From positions 371,097 through 435,096 of the forward strand of contig NZ_LUAV01000012.1 in the NCBI RefSeq assembly GCF_002078505.1: a stretch of DNA of 64,000 nucleotides. Direction: 5' to 3'. Origin of the DNA: Ensifer aridi (GTDB lineage Bacteria; Pseudomonadota; Alphaproteobacteria; Rhizobiales; Rhizobiaceae). Of this stretch, positions 54,658-62,762 are shown piece by piece. A program made the position numbers and the translations under genes. Position 1 is the first letter of the stretch. The number at the start of each line of letters is the position of its first letter. Below the pieces are notes generated by a model, which did not search any database, was not told the origin of the DNA, and saw only the letters and a list, made by a program, of their open reading frames with translations.

Positions 54658-55449
54658 ATGATCAGGGCATCCGACATTTCCGTCCGCCTTGCCGGCAGGC
54701 AGGTGCTGCACGGCGTTTCTTTCGAAGCCGTGCCCGGCGCCATGACCGCGATCGTCGGCCCGAACGGGTCCGGCAAGACGACGACCCTGAAGGTGGCCTC
54801 GGGCGAACTTGTCCCGTCCGCCGGCAAGGTCACCATCAACGGTCGCGATATCGCAAGCTTCAAGCCGTGGGAACTCGCGCTGAAACGCGGAGTCCTGCCG
54901 CAATCGACCGTAATTTCCTTTCCGTTCACGGTCCGCGAGATCGTGCGCCTCGGCCTTTCGGCAGGCGGCAGCGCCGACACCCCCAGTCATGATGGGGTCG
55001 CCGACGAGGCGCTCGAGGCGGTCGACCTCGCCGGTTTTTCAGGGCGCTTCTATCAGGAGCTGTCGGGCGGCGAACAGCAGCGCGTCCAGCTTGCGCGCGT
55101 CCTCTGCCAGATTTCCGCGCCCGCTACCGACGGCGAGCCGCGCTATCTCCTTCTCGACGAGCCCGTATCGAGCCTCGACATCCGCCACCAGCTCACGATC
55201 ATGCGGCTAGCACGGCAATTCTGCACCGAAGGCGGTGGCGTCATCGCGGTGATGCACGATCTCAACCTTACGGCGATGTTTGCCGATCAGATCGTGATGA
55301 TGAAGGCGGGCCGCATCCGCGCGCGCGGAGCGCCAAGAGACGTCCTGACCGACGAGACCATGGAAGCCGTATTCGGGTGCCGGATGCGGGTGAGCGTCGC
55401 GCCTGGACGCGATATGCCCTTCGTGCTGCCGCAGTCCGCAGCCGTTTAA
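54658..55449 (+). CDS. hmuV: Haemin ABC transporter ATPase HmuV
   Basis: A 263-residue ATPase. Walker A VGPNGSGKTTTLK, signature LSGGEQQRVQLARVLCQ, Walker B YLLLDEPVSSLDIRHQ and switch His in VMHDLNLT. The ATG at 54658 (MIRASDISVRLAG) starts the domain; the longer reading adds 45 residues from the overlapping hmuU 3' end. Last gene of the hmu operon. Confidence 0.93.
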   Translation: MIRASDISVRLAGRQVLHGVSFEAVPGAMTAIVGPNGSGKTTTLKVASGELVPSAGKVTINGRDIASFKPWELALKRGVLPQSTVISFPFTVREIVRLGLSAGGSADTPSHDGVADEALEAVDLAGFSGRFYQELSGGEQQRVQLARVLCQISAPATDGEPRYLLLDEPVSSLDIRHQLTIMRLARQFCTEGGGVIAVMHDLNLTAMFADQIVMMKAGRIRARGAPRDVLTDETMEAVFGCRMRVSVAPGRDMPFVLPQSAAV

Positions 55450-55593
55450 ACTCTGGCGGCGCGCCCGCGGCAACGTCAAGATTTATCGAAACAAATTCCA
55501 TCTTCACGCGTTGTTCCCCAACGCCGGTGCGGGCACCGCATCGGCGACGTATGGGCGTTTGCGTTCCATACCGATTTGCACGCCTCGATCACG

Positions 55594-55614
55594 CGCCGGC
55601 CAACTTGGCCGGCG
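55594..55614. repeat. Perfect GC-rich inverted repeat before the DUF883 gene
   Basis: CGCCGGCCAA-C-TTGGCCGGCG, 22 bases upstream of the DUF883 start and 145 bases after hmuV. It has no T-tract. It may be the hmu operon 3' hairpin or an operator. Confidence 0.5.
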
Positions 55615-55635
55615 TGCCAGCAAGGGAGTAGACAG

Positions 55636-55989
55636 ATGGCGACAGGCCTCTTCTCAAGCTCGAGCACCAGGAGACGCAACGGTGGCGCGAGCGACACGTC
55701 GATCGAAGACCAGCTCCAGCAGGTTCGCGAGGACATCGCAAAGCTCGCCACACTGATCGCCGACCGCGGCGTTGCCGACGTCAAGACCAGGGCGCGAGGC
55801 GCTCGGGAGCAGGCCGAAGCCGACCTGCAGGATCTACTGGCAAGCGGCGAGCAGATGCTTTCCGATCTCCGCAGCCGCTACGCCGATACCGAAAGGGAAA
55901 TCCGCAGAGCGATGCGCGAACATCCGATCGCCACTGTCGGTGCCGCCGCGGCAATCGGGCTTATCGCTGCAGCGCTCCTGCGCCGATGA
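55636..55989 (+). CDS. DUF883/ElaB-like membrane-anchored protein
   Basis: A 117-residue protein with a Ser/Arg-rich start, a long amphipathic coiled region (EDQLQQVREDIAKLATLIADRG to RYADTEREIRRAMREHP) and a single C-terminal helix (IATVGAAAAIGLIAAALLRR). This matches the DUF883 family, including ElaB and YqjD, which bind ribosomes in stationary phase in E. coli. The ATG at 55636 follows AAGGGAG. It forms a unit with the next membrane protein and lies beside the general stress module, so stress control is likely. Confidence 0.82.
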   Translation: MATGLFSSSSTRRRNGGASDTSIEDQLQQVREDIAKLATLIADRGVADVKTRARGAREQAEADLQDLLASGEQMLSDLRSRYADTEREIRRAMREHPIATVGAAAAIGLIAAALLRR

Positions 55990-56145
55990 GCTGGCAGCTA
56001 CGATCTCGGGCGGACACCCGAAAAACGCCGACGGAAATGAAACGGAACCGGCGAAGAAAGATGCGCCGGCTCCCGCCCGCGATCCCGCGCTTTCACGTTG
56101 GCGGATGCAAAGTCGTCGTGATCTCGTGTGATCGGGAGTAATTCC

Positions 56146-56577
56146 ATGGGAACGCTCGGGACTGCCTTGTCTGCCTTGCTCGCGGTCGACGTCGCCGCCG
56201 CCACCTCACGCTACAGACGCAACGCCGTCTTGTGGATCATCATCGCCGTATTGCTCGGCACTGCCTATGTGTTCGCCCTCGTGGCCGTCGCGCTGTTCCT
56301 CGCCGAACGCTATTCGCCGGTCGCCGCCACCGTCTCGATCGCGATCGCACTCGTGGTAGCGGCCTTGATCCTCTTCGCCATCATGGCGGGCCTTTCCGCC
56401 CGCGACCGCCGGCTTGCCGAGGAACGCCGCCGTCGCTCGGCACTGCAGGCGAATCTGGCGCTGATCGCCACTACAAACATCCTGCGCAGGCAGCCCCTTC
56501 TCGGCGTCGCGACCGCCATTGCCGTCGGCGCCTTTCTTGGGCTCGGGAAGGGTCGGCGACGCAGGGAACGACGGTGA
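56146..56577 (+). CDS. Small membrane protein, phage-holin-3-superfamily-like
   Basis: A 143-residue protein with two strong N-terminal helices (NAVLWIIIAVLLGTAYVFALVAVALFLA and VAATVSIAIALVVAALILFAIMAG), a basic cytosolic linker (ARDRRLAEERRRRSAL), and a third short hydrophobic segment near the end. Such proteins are labelled holin-superfamily or YqjE-like and often follow DUF883 proteins, as here. No phage genes are nearby. The start is ATG 56146 after CGGGAG. Confidence 0.7.
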   Translation: MGTLGTALSALLAVDVAAATSRYRRNAVLWIIIAVLLGTAYVFALVAVALFLAERYSPVAATVSIAIALVVAALILFAIMAGLSARDRRLAEERRRRSALQANLALIATTNILRRQPLLGVATAIAVGAFLGLGKGRRRRERR

Positions 56578-56602
56578 ACTCGTTCTCGACCGCCGAAATG
56601 CG

Positions 56603-58105
56603 CTACAGCGGCAGCCGGATGAGCGCCGTAACGCCGGCGGGCAAATATTCGACCTTCACCGAGCTGCCGATGACCTTGTCCAGGCTGCGCTCGATCAGGA
56701 TCGAGCCGAAGCCGCGTCGCCGTGGCTCGCGAACCGCAGGTCCGCCCACTTCGGTCCATGTCAGGTGCAGCACCGACTCGCCATCCTCGACGACGCGGCG
56801 CGCAGTCAGCACGACCTTGCCCTTCGGCACCGAGAGGGCGCCGTACTTCACCGCATTCGTGGCCAACTCATGCAGCACCAGCCCAAGCCCTACCGCCTGG
56901 TCCGGACCCAGCGATATCTCGTCCTTGTGCAGTTCGACCTGCTCGCCATAGTCGCTGACATAGGGCAGCAACTGCTTGGAGATCAGCTCCGCCAGGCGGA
57001 TCGTACCCCATTCATAATCGGACAGGAGCCCATGGGCTTCGGAAATGGCCTGAAGCCGGCCGGCAAAAGCGGTCATGAATGCTGCTGGGTCGCTGGTCTG
57101 GCGAAGCGTCTGGCGTGCAAGCGACTGCAACATTGCCAGCGTGTTCTTGACCCGGTGGTTCAATTCCTTGAGCAGGAGCCGTGTTCGTTGAACGGCGGCC
57201 TGCTGCTCGGAGACGTCGACCGTCATGCCGAGAAAGGTCAATGGTGCGCCCTTGCTGTCGCGGTCGTGCACGCGTCCGCGACCGAGCAGCCACCGCCCGT
57301 TCGCGCCGATGCGAAACATGCCGTCATATTCCTCGTTGGCCGCCATTGCCTGCCGCAGCTTCGAGAAGGTCGGGATGCGATCCTCGGGATGGATGGCCGA
57401 GAAAACGGCCTTGGCGGCGATCGTCCGCTCCGACGGAAGCCCGAACATGCGCATCATCGCGCCGTTTCCGGCGACCGTGCCTGAGCGAATGTCCCAGAGC
57501 CAGCTACCGACATTGGCGGCGTCAAGCGCCATGGCAAGCCGCTGCTCCTCGCGCGAGAGTGCGGCTTCCTTGAGCGCTCGCCGGCGCGCCTCCTCCTTCA
57601 GCTTGAGCATAGAGGCGGCGATGCCGGCGATCTTTTTGAGCTCGTCCTGCTGTTTTGCCGTGACCTCGAGGCGCGGCGCGACATCGAGAACCGAGACCGT
57701 ACCCACTGCCTGGCCGTCCAGAACGATCGCGACGCCCGCATAAAACCGCAGGAACGGCGCTCCCGCGACCTTTCGCCAGGAGCGGAACGCCGGATGGCGG
57801 GAGGCGTCGAGTACGACAAAGGCGTGATCGTCGGCCTCTGTGATCGTATGGATGCAGAAGGATTCCTCCGAGCGAAAACGCGCTTCCGTCGTGCCGACTG
57901 CCGCCTTGACCCATTGCCATTCACGATCGACCAGGCTGACGAGGGCGATCGGAGCGTCGAACAGGCTCGCCGCAAGCCGCGCCAGCCCTTCGAAATCCCC
58001 ATCCGGTATCGCCATATCCGGAACGGCGGCGTAAAGAGCGCCAAGCCGTTCCGGGGCGTCGAGCACCTCGGTCACGGGAAGCATCGCCTCTGTCTTTTCA
58101 TGCAT
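56603..58105 (-). CDS. HWE-family sensor histidine kinase (GAF-PAS)
   Basis: A 500-residue soluble kinase. A GAF domain (about 30-170) is followed by a PAS domain (about 185-300). The HWE core has His about residue 317 in KELNHRVKNTLAML, HELATNAVKYGAL and LTWTEVGGPAV. The start at 58105 removes 28 unrelated residues. It is co-directional with ecfG and nepR downstream of the shared promoter, so it may feed phosphate to PhyR. In S. meliloti, from memory, a kinase at this position is called RsiC. Confidence 0.87.
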   Translation of the reverse strand: MHEKTEAMLPVTEVLDAPERLGALYAAVPDMAIPDGDFEGLARLAASLFDAPIALVSLVDREWQWVKAAVGTTEARFRSEESFCIHTITEADDHAFVVLDASRHPAFRSWRKVAGAPFLRFYAGVAIVLDGQAVGTVSVLDVAPRLEVTAKQQDELKKIAGIAASMLKLKEEARRRALKEAALSREEQRLAMALDAANVGSWLWDIRSGTVAGNGAMMRMFGLPSERTIAAKAVFSAIHPEDRIPTFSKLRQAMAANEEYDGMFRIGANGRWLLGRGRVHDRDSKGAPLTFLGMTVDVSEQQAAVQRTRLLLKELNHRVKNTLAMLQSLARQTLRQTSDPAAFMTAFAGRLQAISEAHGLLSDYEWGTIRLAELISKQLLPYVSDYGEQVELHKDEISLGPDQAVGLGLVLHELATNAVKYGALSVPKGKVVLTARRVVEDGESVLHLTWTEVGGPAVREPRRRGFGSILIERSLDKVIGSSVKVEYLPAGVTALIRLPL

Positions 58106-58186
58106 ACGATCTGAACCCAAGAAAATCCGATTGCGGCAGAGGATTACCCGGCCAAGCCGCGGAGGCGGCCGGAACGCCTGCCGGAT

Positions 58187-58225
58187 CATTAGATCGGCAC
58201 CGATTTAAGGGCAAATTATGCAGCA
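58187..58225 (-). repeat. Partial type-A element
   Basis: ATCATTAGATCGGCACCGATTTAAGGG then ATTATGCAGCAATTG matches the second hairpin of the type-A element in decayed form. It lies between ecfG and the kinase gene. Confidence 0.5.
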
Positions 58226-58301
58226 ATTGCGGATACCGCGGCAACTCTCCGCACCCGAACATCGGACAGAAGGAGTGGCTTGGAGCGGAAGGCACGCCGG
58301 A

Positions 58302-58856
58302 TCAGGAAACGAAGGCACGCGACGTGATCGGGGCGGAGGTTTCGTCCGGCCCATAGTCGTTCTCGCCCTTCACTTGAAGAATTTCCTGCAGGCGCTGGCG
58401 AGCGCGGTTGACGCGGCTCTTGATCGTACCGAGCGCGCAGCCGCAAATCGTGGCCGCCTCTTCATAGGAAAAGCCCGATGCGCCGACAAGGATGATCGCC
58501 TCGCGCTGGTCCGGCGGCAACTGGTCGAGCGCCCGTCGGAAATCCTGCAGATCGAGCGAACCATATTGCTCGGGGTGATGGGCAAGTGTCTCCGTCAGAT
58601 GGCCGTCGCTGTCCTGGACCTCGCGGCCGCGCTTGCGCATCTGGCTATAGAGCTCGTTGCGCAGGATGGTGAAGAGCCATGCCTTCATGTTGGTGCCCAT
58701 CTCGAAGTGGTCCTGCTTGGCCCAGGCCTTCATGATGGTGTCCTGCACGAGATCGTCGGCGCGGTCATGGCGCCCTATCAGCGACATGGCGAAGGCGCGC
58801 AGGCTCGGTAGCGCGGCAAGCATCTCACGCTTGAACTCTTGGTTTTCGGATGGCAT
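58302..58856 (-). CDS. ecfG: EcfG-type general stress sigma factor
   Basis: A 184-residue ECF sigma factor. Region 2 (AFAMSLIGRHDRADDLVQDTIMKAWAK) and region 4 (LDQLPPDQREAIILVGASGFSYEEAATICGCALGTIKSRVNRARQRL) are intact. It is the sigma factor of the alphaproteobacterial general stress response, released from NepR when PhyR is phosphorylated. It follows nepR by 7 bases. A GGAAC-N17-CGTT promoter upstream of nepR indicates autoregulation. In S. meliloti the orthologue is RpoE2. Confidence 0.94.
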   Translation of the reverse strand: MPSENQEFKREMLAALPSLRAFAMSLIGRHDRADDLVQDTIMKAWAKQDHFEMGTNMKAWLFTILRNELYSQMRKRGREVQDSDGHLTETLAHHPEQYGSLDLQDFRRALDQLPPDQREAIILVGASGFSYEEAATICGCALGTIKSRVNRARQRLQEILQVKGENDYGPDETSAPITSRAFVS

Positions 58857-58863
58857 CCGGCGC

Positions 58864-59058
58864 CTACTCCTTGCCGTGCGGAATCGATTGTCGCTCCGCG
58901 GCTTCCAGCTTTTCCAGAAGATCGAGAAAGCGGGCCGGTATCGCTTCCTCCTGCACCGACTGATAGAGGGCTTTCAATTTTACCGCAATCTGTACATTCG
59001 GATCGTCGCCCGATGGACTTTGGCCGATCGTCCGCCCTACCCCTGAAGTATATCTCAT
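58864..59058 (-). CDS. nepR: Anti-sigma factor NepR
   Basis: A 64-residue protein. The core PNVQIAVKLKALYQSVQEEAIPARFLDLLEKLEAAE forms the two conserved helices that bind sigma factor or PhyR. Its short tails are variable, as usual. It is first in the nepR-ecfG minus-strand unit and divergent from phyR, the standard module layout. Confidence 0.93.
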   Translation of the reverse strand: MRYTSGVGRTIGQSPSGDDPNVQIAVKLKALYQSVQEEAIPARFLDLLEKLEAAERQSIPHGKE

Positions 59059-59096
59059 TGTTGTAGCTGTCGCCCTTGAAAGTTCGCCTGCACCAT

Positions 59097-59122
59097 AACG
59101 CAGCAGAAAATTGAAATGTTCC
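59097..59122 (-). promoter_or_regulatory. EcfG-dependent promoter for nepR-ecfG
   Basis: On the minus strand GGAAC (59122-59118), 17 bases, then CGTT (59100-59097), matching the GGAAC-N16/17-CGTT general-stress consensus. It lies about 40 bases before the nepR start. Confidence 0.75.
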
Positions 59123-59127
59123 CCGGC

Positions 59128-59152
59128 GGAACCTTTTTTTCGGCGGAACGTT
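59128..59152 (+). promoter_or_regulatory. EcfG-dependent promoter for phyR
   Basis: GGAAC (59128-59132), 16 bases, then CGTT (59149-59152), the general-stress consensus, 58 bases before the phyR start. It is back to back with the nepR-ecfG promoter, 5 bases apart. Confidence 0.75.
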
Positions 59153-59209
59153 TCCGCGAGGCATCAGCATAAATACCAGCATTGATACATGAATTGAGGG
59201 ACACCCTGC

Positions 59210-60004
59210 ATGACACTGTCCACGCGGATTGCTCCATTCCTTCCTTACCTTCGCCGCTATTCACGCGCCCTGACCGGATCTCAGACCTCAGGCGATGCCT
59301 ATGTCGCGGCGGTGCTGGAGGCCCTGATAGCCGACACGTCGATCTTTCCTGGCGCTAGCAGCGACAGGGTTGCGCTGTTTCGGCTTTTCACATCGCTCTT
59401 CGGCTCGTCATCCGTGCTGATCCCCGAACCGGTTTCTCCCTTCGCCTGGGAACAGCGGGCGTCCGTCAACCTGGCTGCAGTGTCGCCGCTTGCCCGGCAG
59501 GCCTTCCTCCTCGTCTCGGTAGAGGGCTTCAGCCCGCAAGAGGCTGCCGAAGTGCTCGACGTCGATATTGCAAAACTCACTGATCTCCTTGACCGCGCAT
59601 CCCAGGAAATCTCCCGCCAGGTTGCAACCGACATCATGATCATCGAGGACGAACCGCTGATTGCGATCGACATCGAACAGATGGTCGAAAGCCTCGGCCA
59701 CCGCGTGACCGGCATTGCACGCACCAAGGACGAAGCCGTTGCGCTCTTCAAGTCGACAAAGCCAAGCATGGTCCTCGCCGACATCCAGCTCGCCGACGGC
59801 AGTTCCGGCATCGATGCGGTGAACGAGATCCTGAAAAGCCACGCGGTCCCGGTGATCTTCATCACTGCCTTCCCGGAGCGGCTTCTGACCGGCGAGAGGC
59901 CCGAGCCCACTTTCCTGGTCACCAAGCCCTTCAATCCGGAAATGGTGAAAGCCCTGATCAGCCAAGCGCTGTTCTTCAATGAGGCAACTAGGGCTGCTGC
60001 CTGA
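59210..60004 (+). CDS. phyR: Response regulator and anti-anti-sigma factor PhyR
   Basis: A 264-residue protein with an N-terminal ECF-sigma-like domain (about 1-130) and a C-terminal receiver domain (about 139-255). The receiver has acidic residues in IIEDEP, phospho-acceptor Asp191 in VLADIQLADG, and Lys239 in LVTKPF. On phosphorylation it binds NepR through the sigma mimic and frees EcfG. It is divergent from nepR-ecfG. In S. meliloti the orthologue is RsiB1. Confidence 0.95.
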   Translation: MTLSTRIAPFLPYLRRYSRALTGSQTSGDAYVAAVLEALIADTSIFPGASSDRVALFRLFTSLFGSSSVLIPEPVSPFAWEQRASVNLAAVSPLARQAFLLVSVEGFSPQEAAEVLDVDIAKLTDLLDRASQEISRQVATDIMIIEDEPLIAIDIEQMVESLGHRVTGIARTKDEAVALFKSTKPSMVLADIQLADGSSGIDAVNEILKSHAVPVIFITAFPERLLTGERPEPTFLVTKPFNPEMVKALISQALFFNEATRAAA

Positions 60005-60013
60005 ACGCCTTTT

Positions 60014-60120
60014 CTACTGCGCCGTGCGTCTTTTCAGACGCACAAGGGACGCTGTAGCACTTTGAATTGCTGCATGTTTTTGTCCTTAAATCGGGTACGA
60101 TTTAAGGACACATGCAGTAG
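60014..60120 (+). repeat. Type-A palindromic element (copy 5)
   Basis: CTACTGCGCCGTGCGTCTTTTCAGACGCACAAGGGACGCTGTAG, a CACTTTGAATTG spacer identical to copy 1, then CTGCATGTTTTTGTCCTTAAATCGGGTACGATTTAAGG...CATGCAG. It lies right after phyR. Confidence 0.8.
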
Positions 60121-60221
60121 CGCGCGTATTCCACGAATTCTTGCGTCGCGCTTCGGGCGTCTGCGCTGTTATCCAACCGCCGCACATTTCCGGGATGACA
60201 TGATTAGCCCCATCCTGACGC

Positions 60222-60350
60222 AAAACAGCCAGTGCCGAGGGAAAGGGCACTGGCTGAGCTTAAGCAACTCACTGAGGGGGGATGTGAGTTGGCAACCGGC
60301 GGTATGCCTCCGACGTCACATTGGGGGCCATGTGCGTCACCGTCCGGTTA
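60222..60350 (-). ncRNA. Candidate stress-induced sRNA with three C-rich hairpin loops (GsrN-like)
   Basis: On the minus strand three hairpins follow in order. At 60338-60312 a bulged stem (GACG-CACAT/ATGTG-ACGTC) has loop GGCCCCCA. At 60291-60265 a perfect 8-bp stem CAACTCAC/GTGAGTTG has loop ATCCCCCCTCA. At 60255-60227 a perfect 10-bp stem AGCCAGTGCC/GGCACTGGCT has loop CTTTCCCTC and is followed by GTTTTGC, a terminator. A GGAAC-N18-TT promoter lies just upstream. No open frame fits. C-rich loops suggest base pairing with Shine-Dalgarno sequences, as for GsrN of Caulobacter. The 5' end (about 60350) is estimated. It could instead be the 3' region of the kinase transcript. Confidence 0.62.
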
Positions 60351-60358
60351 TCGCCAAT

Positions 60359-60383
60359 AATTCACGAGAAAGAAAAAAGTTCC
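60359..60383 (-). promoter_or_regulatory. GGAAC-type promoter for the sRNA candidate
   Basis: On the minus strand GGAAC (60383-60379), 18 bases, then TT (60360-60359). This fits the relaxed general-stress consensus GGAAC-N18/19-TT reported for RpoE2, but lacks the preferred CG before TT. It sits between the kinase stop and the sRNA hairpins. Confidence 0.5.
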
Positions 60384-60422
60384 CGAAAAAATTCGATGGG
60401 ACGATGGCGAGTGGCAGCCACT

Positions 60423-62006
60423 CTATTCCATCGACTCCAGCTCGGCGCGATGTCGGTAAAGCGCAAGGAAACGCCGGTAATCCCGGTCGTAGACGTGACG
60501 CAAGGCCGGATTCGGAAGTCGTTCCTTTCCGCCCGAGGACATTGCGTCACCGGCCCCAGCCAGGTCACGATAGAGCTTCCCCGCGACGGCCGCCGTCATT
60601 GCCGTGCCGAGCAGGACCGCATCCGGGGTCTCGGGCGCGACGACGCGGCAGCCCGTGGCGTCACTATAGAGCTCCATCAACAGAGGGTTGCGCACGTGAC
60701 CGCCGGTCACGTGCAGCGTATCGAGCTGGTAGCCCGCTTCCTTCATCATTTCGAGGATATGGCGAATGCCGAGCGCGATCGCGACGCAGGTCCGCCAGTA
60801 CAGGCGGCAAAGCCCGTCGAAGGAGGAGTCGAGAGCAAGGCCGCTGATCACGCCGAGCGCGTGCGGATCGGCAAGGGGCGAACGGTTGCCGTGAAAATCG
60901 GGAAGGACATGGAGGCGATCGGCAAAGTCGACGCCATGAATGGCGCGCAGCTCCTGTACGCGGTCGATGATTTGTCGATGGGTATCAACCGAAGGAACGA
61001 GCCCGCCTCCGTGCACGCGCACGATGTGGTCGAGCAGCGCTCCCGTCGCCGATTGACCGCCCTCGATCAGCCACAGCCCGGGCAATACCGCCTCGAAATA
61101 GGGGCCCCACATGCCGAAACCCGGCTTCAGCTCCTTCGAGAAGGCGACGATGCAGCTCGATGTTCCCGCGATCAGCGCAAGCTGACGTTCGAGCTTTTCC
61201 GGATCGCCCGCAAATCCGCCAAGCACACCAAGCGCTCCCGCATAGGCGTCGATCAAACCAGGCGCGACCCGGCATTCGGTATCGAGCCCAAGTTCCGCCG
61301 CCGCATCAGCCGTCAGGTTTCCGACGGCGCGTTCCACCGGCAGCGTCTCTTCGGGCAATCCGCCGCGGTCTAGAAGGTCTTCAAGGCCGATGCGGTCGAG
61401 GTAGTCCTGCTGCCAGCCGCGCTCTCTGTGTGCGAGATAGTTCCATTTCGCCGTCAGCGTGCAGCGCGAGCGGGCCGTGCTCCCTGTGGTCCGCCAGGAC
61501 ATATAGTCCGCGAGGTCGAAGAAATAGCCCGCCTTCTGCCATTGATGCGGAAGGTTCCGCTTCAGCCACATCAGCTTCGGCATTTCCATCTCCGGCGACA
61601 TCACTCGGCCGGAATGGTCGAGCACCGGATGCTGCGTCGCCGTACAGAAGTCCGCTTCCGCCAAGGCTCTGTGGTCGAGCCAGACGATGGTGTCCCAACG
61701 CGCTTCACCCTGGCGATTGACCGAAAGCGGCGCACCGTCACGGTCGCGCGCGACCAGCGAGCAGGTCGCGTCGAAGCCGATCGCCGCAATGCTCGCGGCG
61801 GACACCTGGGCCCTCTCCCGCGCCTCCCTCACCGCTGCGCATACCGCCGCCCAGATGTCTTCGGAATCATGTTCGGCGTGGTTTTCTTCCGGCCGGTTCA
61901 TCGCGATCGGCCGGTCGGCCCGCGCCAGAAGCGTGCCGCGCTGGTCGAAGACGCCGGCTCGCGCGCTGCCGGTTCCGATATCGACCGCCACGACATGTTC
62001 GCGCAT
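60423..62006 (-). CDS. FGGY-family pentulose kinase
   Basis: A 527-residue sugar kinase. VVAVDIGTGSARAGVFDQRGT is the phosphate-binding motif, AIGFDATCSLVARDRDG and DLADYMSWRTTGSTARSRCTL are those of the FGGY pentulose kinase group, and LHVTGGHVRNPLLMEL is the C-terminal signature. ATG 62006; the TTG just upstream is less likely. It lies downstream of a HAD phosphatase and mannitol dehydrogenase on the same strand, so a polyol-derived ketose such as ribulose or xylulose is likely. Confidence 0.85.
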   Translation of the reverse strand: MREHVVAVDIGTGSARAGVFDQRGTLLARADRPIAMNRPEENHAEHDSEDIWAAVCAAVREARERAQVSAASIAAIGFDATCSLVARDRDGAPLSVNRQGEARWDTIVWLDHRALAEADFCTATQHPVLDHSGRVMSPEMEMPKLMWLKRNLPHQWQKAGYFFDLADYMSWRTTGSTARSRCTLTAKWNYLAHRERGWQQDYLDRIGLEDLLDRGGLPEETLPVERAVGNLTADAAAELGLDTECRVAPGLIDAYAGALGVLGGFAGDPEKLERQLALIAGTSSCIVAFSKELKPGFGMWGPYFEAVLPGLWLIEGGQSATGALLDHIVRVHGGGLVPSVDTHRQIIDRVQELRAIHGVDFADRLHVLPDFHGNRSPLADPHALGVISGLALDSSFDGLCRLYWRTCVAIALGIRHILEMMKEAGYQLDTLHVTGGHVRNPLLMELYSDATGCRVVAPETPDAVLLGTAMTAAVAGKLYRDLAGAGDAMSSGGKERLPNPALRHVYDRDYRRFLALYRHRAELESME

Positions 62007-62089
62007 CAATGGAGTCCCCGTCCCGAGATGGTGTTGAATCTTGCGTTCGCCAGGACGGCGCGGCCGGAAGTCGCCTCGTCCCGCTCTCC

Positions 62090-62758
62090 CTATTGCCGGA
62101 CAAACTGTATCAATTCGCCCATATCGTCAAACAGAGCGTCGGGATTAAGACTTGCGAGCGCCCGCCGGTGGCGCTCGTTTCGGGCGTGGCTGGCCCCCGC
62201 GAAGGCGAAGACGCGCATGCCGGCGGCCTTGGCTGCCTCGATTCCGGCCGGACTGTCCTCGACAACGATGCAGTCGGACGGCTCGTAGCCCATTTCGGCG
62301 CTCGCGTGCAGAAAGAGGTCGGGGGCCGGCTTACCGCGCGCCACCATGCTGGCGCTGAAGATATTTGGCTCGAACAGATCGAGGAGTCCCGTCACCGTCA
62401 GCGAAAGCCGAATGCGTTCCGGCTGGCTCGATGAAGCGACGCAGCAGGCGATATCCAGCCCCTCGACCGCCTGGCGTATGCCGTCAACCGGCCTCAGCTC
62501 CTCGCGGAAGCGAGCATAGAGCCGGGTCCGCATGCCTTCGAGGAAAACTTCGTCGGTTGCAAGGCCGTGTTCATCGTGCAGGATTGCCGACATGCTCTTC
62601 AGGCTACGGCCGAGGAAGCGCTCGCTCGCCTCTTCCGTCGTCATCGAGACGCCGGCGGCATCCAACGCCTCGACCAGCACTTCGAGCGAGATCGGTTCGC
62701 TGTCCACCAGCACGCCGTCGCAGTCGAATATCACCAACCTGGAGGCGTGCTCCGCCAT
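62090..62758 (-). CDS. HAD-family phosphatase (subfamily IA)
   Basis: A 222-residue phosphatase or mutase. Motif I VIFDCDGVLVDSEP, motif II CCVASSSQPERIR, motif III Lys in ARGKPAPDLFL and motif IV IVVEDSPAGIEAAKAAG are intact. The cap domain is of the beta-phosphoglucomutase type. It starts 5 bases after the mannitol dehydrogenase stop, so it is co-transcribed. Sugar-phosphate dephosphorylation is the likely role. Confidence 0.88.
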   Translation of the reverse strand: MAEHASRLVIFDCDGVLVDSEPISLEVLVEALDAAGVSMTTEEASERFLGRSLKSMSAILHDEHGLATDEVFLEGMRTRLYARFREELRPVDGIRQAVEGLDIACCVASSSQPERIRLSLTVTGLLDLFEPNIFSASMVARGKPAPDLFLHASAEMGYEPSDCIVVEDSPAGIEAAKAAGMRVFAFAGASHARNERHRRALASLNPDALFDDMGELIQFVRQ

Positions 62759-62762
62759 CGCG

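Noticed and set aside
56146..56577. Possible prophage holin
   Set aside because: No lysin, capsid, integrase or other phage gene is nearby, and the pairing with DUF883 points to a stress membrane protein.
60227..60291. The sRNA hairpins read on the plus strand
   Set aside because: On the plus strand the last stem has no T-tract and the loops are G-rich. Promoter and terminator agree only on the minus strand.
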